From the NCBI GenBank assembly GCA_963682175.1, contig OY821774.1:40624201-40688200 (forward strand): DNA of 64,000 nt, read 5' to 3'. The notes beneath the pieces were generated by a model. The model did not search any database, had not been told where the DNA came from, and saw nothing but the letters and a program-made list of their open reading frames with translations. Origin of the DNA: Triglochin maritima. Taxonomy: Eukaryota > Streptophyta > Magnoliopsida > Alismatales > Juncaginaceae. Made by a program: the position numbers and the translations under genes. The first letter of the stretch is position 1. The number at the start of each line of letters is the position of its first letter. This document shows positions 44,348-54,700 of the stretch, in pieces.

Positions 44348-45333
44348 CACTAGTATAGAAAAACTCATATACGTCGGATATACAGGGGTATATACGACAG
44401 ATTTTGGCGGTCTAACGACTGTCGTATGTGTCCCCGATGCCTATGCCCTAATGTATAGATGTTGGCTTATACAACTGCCCTGTATAGACGTCGTTGTATA
44501 CGACTGACGTTTATATACTTTACATCTTTAAATAACCTAAAAATTACATTACGGCCTGTAGCACGCATTCAACATGTACATTAATCAAGCTCAAGTTGCC
44601 CAAATACCCCAAGTACCAATCTTTTGATCATTAATCAAGCCCAAGTTGCCAAGCCTATTGTAGTGTGGTACCAAACTCTCATTTAGAAGTGAAGGAGTTG
44701 TGAAGTACATCAACCATACCAACCAAAAATCCTTCTCCGATGTGGGACTAAACTACAACACCTACAATAGGCGCCGACTATATAGGGTAGCCAACGTTTA
44801 TAACCTTTACAGACGTTGGTTACCCTATAAAACTGACGTCTATATCTTTAAATAATCCTACAAAAATACATAGCAATACTACGTACATCCCCAATCATCT
44901 TAAGCCCAAGTCGCCAAGTGCCCCAATTGTCAATCTTTTGACTATTAAATATATGTATCTCACTTCCTATTGTAGTATGGTACCTAACTCCCATTTAGAA
45001 GTAAAGGAGTGGTGGAGTACATCAACCTCACCTACCAAAAAATCATTCTCTAATGTGGGACTAAACTAAGAACAAAACATTCCAATACATATTTCATTCA
45101 CCCTATAGATGTCATCCGATTAAATCACCGACGCCTATGTCTCCATATAGACGACGGCTCCACATAGGCCGACGTCTATACACCCTATAGACGTCAGCCT
45201 ACTATAACACTGACGTCTATGTTTTTATATAGGCGTCGATTATAGTCATACTCGACGTCTATAATATTAGGCATCGTTCATTTAGGGATCCGACGTAGAT
45301 ATCGTGAGACCCATTTCCTTCTCTACACTAGTG
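44348..45333. mobile_element. non-autonomous CACTA element, AAT target duplication
   Basis: 986-bp element beginning CACTAGTATAGAAAAA and ending TCTACACTAGTG (inverse CACTAGTGTAGA), flanked by AAT at 44345-44347 and 45334-45336. It is full of TATAGACGTC/GACGTCTATA words, typical subterminal transposase-binding repeats. Two internal blocks (about 44580-44765 and 44880-45068, sharing CCAAGTTGCCAAG and GATGTGGGACTAAACTA) form a direct duplication. No coding sequence. Confidence 0.92.
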
Positions 45334-45336
45334 AAT

Positions 45337-45660
45337 GAACACACACACTTACACATTCTCATTTCTGCATTCTTTCTTTACCCCTTAAGGGGTTTATTTT
45401 TATCGTTTGTTTTCTGATTTAGTGTGCATCGTAGTATAATTTGATCTCTTATCTTTCTTTTCCTTTCCCATTTGAGTACTGTGAACTCCGACTCGCACAT
45501 ACTCCTCGTGGATAACAACCTGTACTTGCCGCGTATTCACCGACGTCGTGCTCTTCTGTTTATTATAACTGATTCAATCAATACTTCTCCGGTGGATGGA
45601 GATGGACGGAAGCAACATAAGAAGAGGCAACTCGTCTTCCCCAAATATGCTTCGTCATCA
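45337..45660. other. no recognisable gene
   Basis: Remainder of the interrupted LTR fragment, then a short GC-richer stretch (45480-45660) with open frames on both strands but no recognisable motif. Confidence 0.4.
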
Positions 45661-45669
45661 TGACTATCT

Positions 45670-45985
45670 TCTGTCATTAAAAACACCAAAAACCAAGTAA
45701 ACAACTCAGAAACCTCAAATCTCGAAGAAATGAAGTCGAAAAGAAACATCGACCTCAGTATCCAAACACGATAACTCCACCAAACCATCAAAAACACTAA
45801 AACGTAAGTAAACAACTCAAAAACCTCAAATCTCAAAGAAACAAGGTCAAAAAGAAGCTTTGACATCATAATCAAAACCAGAAAATCCACCAAACCGTGA
45901 AAAACACCAAAATCCATGTAAAGAACACAAAAACCTCAAATCTCGATGAAACGAAGTCGAAAAGAAGCATCGGTAGAAGAATGTA
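45670..45985. repeat. 111-bp tandem repeat, 2.8 copies
   Basis: Anchors: AAGTAAACAACTC at 45695 and 45806 and the variant ATGTAAAGAACAC at 45916. Each unit also has ACCTCAAATCTCGAAGAAA and GTCGAAAAGAA. 111 is 37 codons; on the minus strand the units encode a hydrophobic repeat (LLFDFVSSRFEVF..), but the frame changes between copies. Confidence 0.85.
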
Positions 45986-45989
45986 AAGC

Positions 45990-47430
45990 AATAAACGAGA
46001 GGTCGGAACGAACTCACCAATGGAATCCAGAAGCTTCAATCGGAGAGCCTTGACAGTCGACGGGTCGAGAAGGGAAAGAGAAGGTAACGATTTTGGGGAG
46101 AAGTGGAGTGGAGAAGTGGAGGGGAAATAAACGTGATGGGCTGATGGTGGGGGTTTTGTAGTTCTTACTCTCGCCTTCAAAATATTTTTTTTGCAAAACA
46201 CACATTCAAATTTTCTGATATTTATTTTACTAGTATTCGTCGTGTGCAACATTATTATTATCAAATTGAGCGGTCGATAAGTCATTTGATTTTTTTATGA
46301 AATAACAATGTTTCTAAGAAATAAACTTTACTACACGTAGACATAGTAAATTTGCATATCTAATCTTTTAATTATACTTTTTACTACTTACGATCACTAA
46401 CTAAATCCTTGTCTAGGGGTTGTAACGTAAAATTTTCAATTTAATATTCATTTAGTTAAAAGAATATGACAAAAAAGTTAACGAAGTGATATTATTCAAA
46501 AACATAAATATACTAATTTAAACAATCTAACTTTTCAACGACACTCCCATAATTTTTTGAAATTGTGACATAAATCATAAGGTACTTTTAAGTGACACAC
46601 AAGCAAAAAAAAAATTCAAATTTTGTTGCAAACATAATTGATTGTTGGTTGTCATGAGCATAGGCACAAGAACACAAAACGACAAAATATGGCGGGGATG
46701 TTTTACACAACAAAAGCAAGAAGGACGTTTAAGAAAATACAATAACAAAAAAAGTAGTTTGGTAAAATAAAAAATCATGGGAAATATTTAAGATAAAAAC
46801 CAATATTACAAAACCGTCAGACATAAATAACTCAATTTCCAGCATATATGAGTTATATTATATGTTAGAATTTAATTAAGAAATATAAGATGCTTTTGAA
46901 AACAACCAAAAACTAATAAACGGCTATTAAGTGTTAAATGCTAAATTACTTTCCTATGGATGCGTTGATATCCTAAAAATAACATTAGCCATCATATCTA
47001 GCAAAACATTTCCTCTTGTTTTTCGCTACAAAGGGAAAAAAATGTTGTCGAACAAAAATGACATTGTTGAATCTTCCCGACCAACAATATAATTATAATT
47101 ACAAGAAACATGAGAAACTCTCGTGCCAATTTGAAGTGGCTGAGTGACACATTATTTGTCATGCATATCTTCACCACGAGTTCAAAAGTTAGACGGATGT
47201 TGGGAAAATATTTTTAATAAAAAAATAGATGATATATTTTTGATAAGTTTAAAAACAAGAACTTCTCATCAAATGATGCCAATAACTTGCAACGAAATAC
47301 GTCAACCTCCCGTATCTAAATAGAGAATGACTTATGCACACACGATCGGGTCGGATCACCAATTACCCGATTATCAGTATCATTTATCCTAAGTAATAAT
47401 AGATCGGTTATCCCTTTCTCCCAATTCTAT
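45990..47430. other. no recognisable gene
   Basis: AT-rich intergenic DNA upstream of the eIF1 gene. The last 100 bases (from about 47340) probably include its promoter; no clear TATA box was fixed. Confidence 0.45.
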
Positions 47431-48972
47431 CCGCCCTTAGGTTGGTTGGTTCTGGGCGTTCTGCTAGGGTTTCGAAGAGGTGATCTCTCTCTTCCATCTC
47501 GATTCTCGTCTTCTACTATTCTTTGATCTCGAGGTCTTGCGAAATCCTTGTTAGAAAAGATGGTGCCTTTTGCGTTTCTGGAAAAAAACTGTATTTTGGG
47601 GGGTTTTGACCTGTTCTTGGTGGTTATTTGACGGGTGGATCTTTATAATTAAGATCTTGGTGGTGGTAACTATTATGGTTTAGTCGATTGGGGGGTAATT
47701 GATTGTGGGTTTAGGCGTGGGTATTTAAGGTTTTATAAGAATTTGCAAACGTTCGCTTGCAAAAACATTTTGTCTCTGTGCAAACTTAGCTCTCAAGAGT
47801 CCAAAGATTTTTTAGCTGAAAGGAAGGTAAATATCGATTTGCTAGGTGAGGCGTCGTTGCCGTTACATGCCTTACATATGTGGTTTTCTGCTTTTATCCA
47901 GTGTGTGTCTCGCTTCTCTTGACGGTATTGTAGCAACAATGTCCGATTTTTTTAAAAGTTTTCCATCATTGGATCCAGATTACGGAAGGCACGTTGGTGG
48001 CATAAGTTGTCTGAACTCCGAAAATGAACATGTCATGCTCACTCAATCTATGTCTTTCTTGATTGCCACTCTAATGTTATGTATCTAGGCATATGTAATT
48101 TGTGTAGCCGGTAGCTTGCATGCAAGTTGATAAAATTCGGATAAGAGGATCCAACATTGGGGTTCAGATATTGCCAAACTAAAGGCTATTGTTCAGATAT
48201 TTCCAAATTCTAGTTTTACTTGCAATTTACAAAAATAACCTATTAACTCCTTATATCAATTCTGTAAATAAATTGAAGAAAAGGTGCACTAATGGTTTAA
48301 AGACTAGGAGTTGCATAAACTGGCCATACGCAACCACTTCAAGTAGTGCCTGGCCTTATATGAGACATACGTTATGTAATTTCCTTAATCAAGGGGTATG
48401 CAAGTCGTAAGGCCCATTCCATACTATAAGATATTAGAAAACTGTGTGGATATACCGTATAAGCATATTAAATAGGGTAGTTAGGTATGAGTGCATCCGA
48501 TCATATGAAGTTCATATGCTATACACACACTGGCTGTGTGTGGGTGAGAGAGAGAGACAGAGAGAGAGAGAGATGAGAGAGTGAAAAGAGAGAGGGGTAG
48601 GGGTGTGTTTGTGTGTGTTGAAGCATCCATCCTTTCTAGTTTAAAAATTGCTTTAGAAAAATTTGTAGAACTCGGTGCGTTTGGAATATGTACTTGTAAT
48701 TTTCTATTAACCGTAACAGCTTCAGAAAACTGTTTATTTTGGGTTAGTTTGACCTAATTCCTTGTGGAATGTGGTGTTGGTATTTTGTTATTTTGCAATA
48801 TAGATTGCTAATAAGTTTTGAAATTTTCTTGAAGCTCATTATATCTTCGGTCTTAGAAATTGTAAATTGATTTTTTTCCATCTTGTCTTCAGCTTCAGGC
48901 ATATTGTTGCGGATTCAATTAAAAAAAGGATCCAACTTACACCCAGCTCTTCCCCTTCAGCAATCAAATTTC
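47431..48972 (+). promoter_or_regulatory. 5' UTR exons and leader intron of eIF1
   Basis: A leader exon ends near GTTTCGAAGAG at 47479 before a GTGATC donor. A long leader intron runs to an acceptor CTTGTCTTCAG at 48892, with the second leader exon from 48893 to the ATG at 48973. The intron holds a GA microsatellite near 48547-48575. Leader introns are usual in plant translation-factor genes. Confidence 0.65.
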
Positions 48973-49993
48973 ATGTCTGAGCCTGATATTCAGATCCCAG
49001 CAGCCTTTGGTATGGTTTTTGACTTTTTTCTCAGTGTCACATACACTGTACACCTTCACGTGGCTGCAACTTATCTGAATGACTTACCCAAATATCTCAA
49101 TAAGGCTCCGACTATATAATGTGATAACATACTTAGCTATCATCTTCGGAGTAAATTACAATGGAACAATAGTTTATTTTCCTATTCAACATCTATAGAT
49201 GTCCAACTTTTGTCATTGCTTTAGTTTTTTTTGGCAGTTGATGTTTTTTGTTGAAAATTTTCATCTCAATATTGCAAAAGGGATTATGTTGTCATTCATT
49301 AAGATGCTGAAATCAGCCCAATCCTATTTTATTGTACTTTGAGCTATTACAGTATTAGAAAGTTGTCTTTCTCCGTTCTTAGATTTCCATGAACGGTAGC
49401 ATATGCCAATTTCCTACTTGATCGAACTTTTAGTTGGGTGAAAATTTTCGTTATATGACAAGCTTCAAGTATTTATTGCATTGCTTCTTGTTTCTAATAT
49501 ATCTCAGATCCGTTTGCTGATGCAAATGCTGACGACTCCAGCGCGGGGTCAAAGGAGTATGTGCATGTGCGCATACAGCAGCGAAACGGAAGAAAGAGTC
49601 TGACCACAGTGCAGGGGTTGAAGAAAGAATACAGTTATTCCAAGATCTTGAAAGATCTTAAGAGGGAATTCTGTTGCAATGGCACTGTTGTCCAGGATCC
49701 AGAGCTGGGTCAGGTAAACACCGGCATAGCCTGTAAAAGATTAACTTCTTGCATTTGCCAATCAAATCAGCAATAATGTATGTCGACTGTCCTGTTGACC
49801 TACATAATGTATTTTGCAGGTCATCCAGCTTCAGGGCGATCAGCGTAAGAACGTATCAACCTTTCTAGTCCAGGTAATGTTTTGAAAGAATTGGCCGAAC
49901 TGTTGGTCAAGTTGATAATTCTCTAATAACGCTATTGGGTTGTTCCAGGCTGGTATTGTGAAGAAAGAACAGATCAAAATGCATGGTTTCTGA
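48973..49993 (+). CDS. SUI1: translation initiation factor eIF1 (SUI1)
   Basis: Four coding exons: 48973-49009, 49508-49713, 49820-49873, 49949-49993; all introns are GT..AG and the joined length is 342 bases (113 aa plus stop), the standard size of plant eIF1. The protein starts MSEPDIQIPAAFDPFADAN and carries the SUI1 domain: EYVHVRIQQRNGRKSLTTVQ, GLKKEYSYSKILKDLKREF, CCNGTVVQ, VIQLQGDQRKNVSTFLV and the C-terminal HGF. eIF1 sits near the P site of the 40S subunit and enforces start-codon fidelity. No lesion; the 3' UTR runs to about 50200. This is the clearest functional housekeeping gene of the window. Confidence 0.97.
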
Positions 49994-50199
49994 GAGCTAC
50001 CTGCATATATCATTTCAATTTGGAAGACTTTCTACTTAGCTGCTATCATAAATCGGCTGTTATGGGGTGTTTGTTTGAACGAGGGTTCTTTGGGAGGTGA
50101 TACTCTATGTCGTTATTGCTTCCTTGGGTTTTTATATATACATGTAATAACTCGTCCTTGTAATAACTCGTCCTTGAGTGACTGCTATTATGATGGTTT

Positions 50200-51700
50200 G
50201 TATTTTTCGTATTTCAAAAGCTGTTCTTCCAAGGGAGGCTTTCTGGTATAGTGACACGATCAAAGTAATGTTACACCATATCTATTAACATATCCGCATT
50301 TCGATATTATTACATTATTACATATTTTGCTTGTGAACAACAATGTAGGTGGCATGCAATCTGGTATGAAGTGAGTGAGATTGAATCTTTTTGTTTTTTG
50401 ACTTCCAAATTCCTCCGGGCAGTGGACCTTCTTTACAGCGGGTTGGAATTTGCAGTGTGAGAATTTGGGAGGTATCTAATACGTTTTACAATATGGTACT
50501 AAAATGTTTGGTCCGCTAAAAGATTTGCTTTGAATCTTGATGAAGTCACGAGGAATGCCAATGATGTGAATTTTAGAATACTTTTGAAGAAGAGTTTGTT
50601 AAGTCGGATTTCATCCCTCGTCTAGGTAGATGTAAAACCTAGGCCATGGGAGCTAAAATTTCCGTAGAACAATTCGTATAAAGTTTAAGATCATATGCGA
50701 ACCTTCGACGCAAACAAGAATACAAGTGTTGACAGACCTGATTGGTATTTTGCGTACTAATTTGAAATTTGCGTGAGACTTGCCTTGGGTAGTTGGATGG
50801 AGGTGACATTTTTGAACTTTAAACAGGATATTTTAAATTCTCAAAGAAATCTATATAAACAAGTAGTTTTCCCAAGTTAACCTAGATAAAAAAATCTCAA
50901 GCTATTTGTTTCTCTTTTTTTCTTCCATTACCTCAATTGTCTTTCAAATTCGAAGCATCATTTTTTTGAAAACTGATTTTGTAAGGTCAAAAACTAATTG
51001 TCTTGAGGCAGTCAAAAACTGATTTTAGAACACAAAAACACAAAATTAAGTTCAACCAACTTATCCTACAGAAAAAAAAACTTCAACTAACTTCAAACCA
51101 ATTAATCGAATATTCTCTTCAATCCAAGACATGTATATAATGTAAAGGTGCCATTGATTTGCATGTTGTAATGCAAAATCAGAAATCAAATTTATGACTC
51201 CCTAAGAAATTACAGTGAAATTGATGGAAGTCATTCACAGTATAATTTTATAAGGTTTTGGAACTCTCATAGGTTAATTCTCAGAATTATCTTAAGTTTT
51301 TTTTACAAACTAATCATCAAAAAACCATTATGGTAGTATAACTCACTCACTTCTCGATTGTGTTTTTGCACAGAAATCACACCCTAACATTCACAAAACC
51401 CACGCCCGATCTGGTTCTAAAACCGCAGTCAAGTCATTACAAGATCCCATACCCAAACCCACATTTGATCCTTTTCTAAAATCTCTCTACTCGTTATGTT
51501 ATTGTGCTGATTATCATGTATTCATATCCAACACCATATACTTGAAGTCTTAAATCCAACTTAATAAAGTATCATGTCCAACTAATTGTACCCAAATTCA
51601 ACCCAATAAGATATCGTGTGTACCCATAGTCCAGACCTAATATTATCGTGTCTATTTTTAATGGGCCAACAAGTGTGATATGACATTGACAAAACCCACG
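50200..51700. other. no recognisable gene
   Basis: Intergenic DNA between eIF1 and TYW3. The stretch 51500-51680 has repeated ATCATGTC/ATCGTGTG words reminiscent of the hAT MITE at 23854, but ends were not found. Confidence 0.45.
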
Positions 51701-51773
51701 TCCTATTCGGCTTTAAAATCGTGGTGAAGTCTATCATCAGAAAACTCCTCCAGACCCCAAAACCCCCTCACTT

Positions 51774-54700
51774 ATGGAGTTCTCGAAGCGAAAAGCCGCG
51801 GCAATGGCGGCGATATCCGACCCATCACCGGACAAGTCCCCAAAGGGAACCCTAGACCAACCCCTCCTCCCCCTCCTCAACGCCATCAACCTCCACCCCT
51901 CCTTCTTCACCACCAGCTCCTGCTCCGGCCGGATCACCATCCTCTCCCACCCCCATCCGGATCCCACCGGGAAACAACCTTCCAAGAAGAAGGCGGGAGG
52001 GGGCACTTGGCTCATCACCAGCCACGACCCGGTGGATCCCGAAATGGTTCTCGGGGTCCTGTTCGGAAAGGAGGGTAGGAAGAGTGAAGAGGGTGGGATG
52101 CTGGTGTTTAGGTTCGAGCCCGTTATTGTCGCCGTCGAGTGTAGGGATGTGGAGGCCGCACGGTTGCTCGTCAGGGTCGCTGTTGATGCCGGGTTGAGGG
52201 AGTCAGGTTAATTTTTTTCTCTCTTCATCTTTTGATGTATGTTTTGGTGTGTCCATTCCTAATGGAGTCAAAGATATGTTTTTTGTGTGTGTGGCTTTTG
52301 TATTAAATTGGACTAAATCAACGTGGTTCTTGTAATTGGGAGTGGTGCAATAGTGGAAGTTGAAACTTGTAACTTGGAGAAGTTTACACTTGTATTGATC
52401 TTAACATTGTTTATGGAACTTATATAGACTATACAATTATTGATTCTAAAGGAGATATGCAAAATGACATCTAAATTAAAAAGCATCTTCATCTATAATT
52501 AATTTAGCTTTCTTAGTGTTTGTTTTAGAGTCACTGCCTCTGAATAAAAGGTTATAAGAAAAGTTGAAATAAAAGTTTATGTGCTATAAAGAAGTATATG
52601 CAGGTGTTAGGAAGTGATTTTAACTCTTAGTTCTGAAGCTAAATAAAAACATAAAAGGAGCTCGAGTATGCACGGATAGACAACTAGATTTAAAGGCCAT
52701 TGGGTGGTATGTTCACCTCGAGCTAAGGGGTGGAGTTTTATTGTGTTATTTTTTGTTTTGAAATTTTTTATTGCCCCAGATTTGGGGCCTTGTCGGTCTC
52801 ATGGTTTCTGCCTGGCCTGGCCTCGTACTCGTGAGCTAGATTGTTTTCTATGTACCTTGATCTTTCCTATTAGATTATTAATTATATTCTGACTTTTCAA
52901 TAATAATAAAAAAATCCAACATAAAAAACCAGTAACAAAGTTTTAAATGTAATGTATCAACATTCAACAATTTGCAATTTTAAACAAGGAATAAAATACT
53001 ATTAGGCACTAGGCAGTAAAAAATCATCAAATACCCCAAAAGAATTGGATTATGAGGTTAGTTTTGGGTTTATTCGGTTATGTGATTGCAATTGGGTTAT
53101 AATATCCATTATCCACATGAAAACCTTTGCTGTTATGTGAGCTGAATGTGAGGGTGCATAAACCAGACCATATGAACTTTTGAAGCCTCATAAGCAGTCT
53201 TTAATGGCTGGAAGAAGGTAGTAACTAATTCCGAGCAAAGTCCCTTTATCAAATGTTACATCTTTGACATCATAAGTTAACTCACTCGCTTGCAGGCATA
53301 ACAAGCCTAAACAAACGTGTCATGGTTGCTGTTCGCTGCTCTATACGGTTGGAGGTGCCATTGGGTGATGTGAATGAACTTATGGTTTCCCCTGAGTATG
53401 TAAGATACCTTGTTGGAATCGCCAATGAGAAAATGGAGGCAAACCGAAGTAGAACTGATGTATTCTTGCAAGCCTTCTTGAACCAGGTAATACTTGTTGC
53501 ATTTATCTACCACTGTAATTTATATGTTGTATACATTTTCTATGTTTTGCTTGAAGTTGTAACTAAGTCTATATATTCTTCTGAGCTTTTCTAGCCAAGT
53601 AAGATCTTTTAGCCATATGAGTCTTGGCTTTTTGTTATTTTATTAGTGTTATGAGCCTCTTCTATCATTTTTTTAAGTGCTTGAAAAAAGAATGTTGTTA
53701 AGGATCAAGATCTTGTTTCACCGGCCTAATAAAGCTAATCAGTTCATGTCTTGTCGGCCTAATAAAGGATCAGAATCTTGTCCTAGTTATTCTTGTTTCA
53801 AGTTTCTTACGATTTTATTGACTTGTTGGAAATATTAAATTATGTGACGGCTAGTTGATATAGAAAAAAATGTAGATTTTTATTGAGGTTGGATTAATTT
53901 TTTAGTTGTCATTCTAGGATCTACCGAAGTTGTTGTCCAAAATGTTAGGTTGTATTGGTCCTTGGGGGTCTATATTCAGATAAAATAGCAGGCCTAGGGC
54001 CAATCAGGTTTAAACACACCTTTTATGATTATTTATGCCCAAGCTTCAAAGTCGAGGGTAGACCTAAGAAGTATAGATGCCACTTGCCGACTAGCCCTTC
54101 GTTGCATCTCTATTGTCATGGGTCAATACATCTGAGCAAACAAATAAAACAAAGAGGATACAAAAAAAAACTGCCTTACAATATTTAAATCTATGTTGAA
54201 ATAATACAAAAAAACCCATTAGTCGCCATTGTCTTTCAGTTCACCATTCGTGACAAAGTTCACCAATATGAGAGTGAAATTTCGTAATTATATGCAAATC
54301 GTAGAAAATGATGATATTTCGTGTAACTGTATAAGTAATCTTACACTGTTGTAGACTTTTAGTGCCATGCAATATTCAAATTTATGTTGAAATGTTACAA
54401 GAAAAACCATAAGTCACCATTGTCTTTCAGTTGTTTGAAATATATCGGTATGGGAGTGGAACTTCGTAATTATATGCAAATCCTAGAGAACCCGACGTTT
54501 CATGTAACTATAAGTAATTTTATACTGTCAATTACCTCCCCGTAAGGGACTACCTTCCATGATATCCATTTGAATTTTGTTGACATTCTCGGGTCATGTT
54601 CAACCATAATATTTTCATAAATGTTAACATAGTCAAATCAACTTTTTTTCTCTTCGTCACATCAGTATGACATTTTTCCTCTCTTTCTACTATTAATCTC

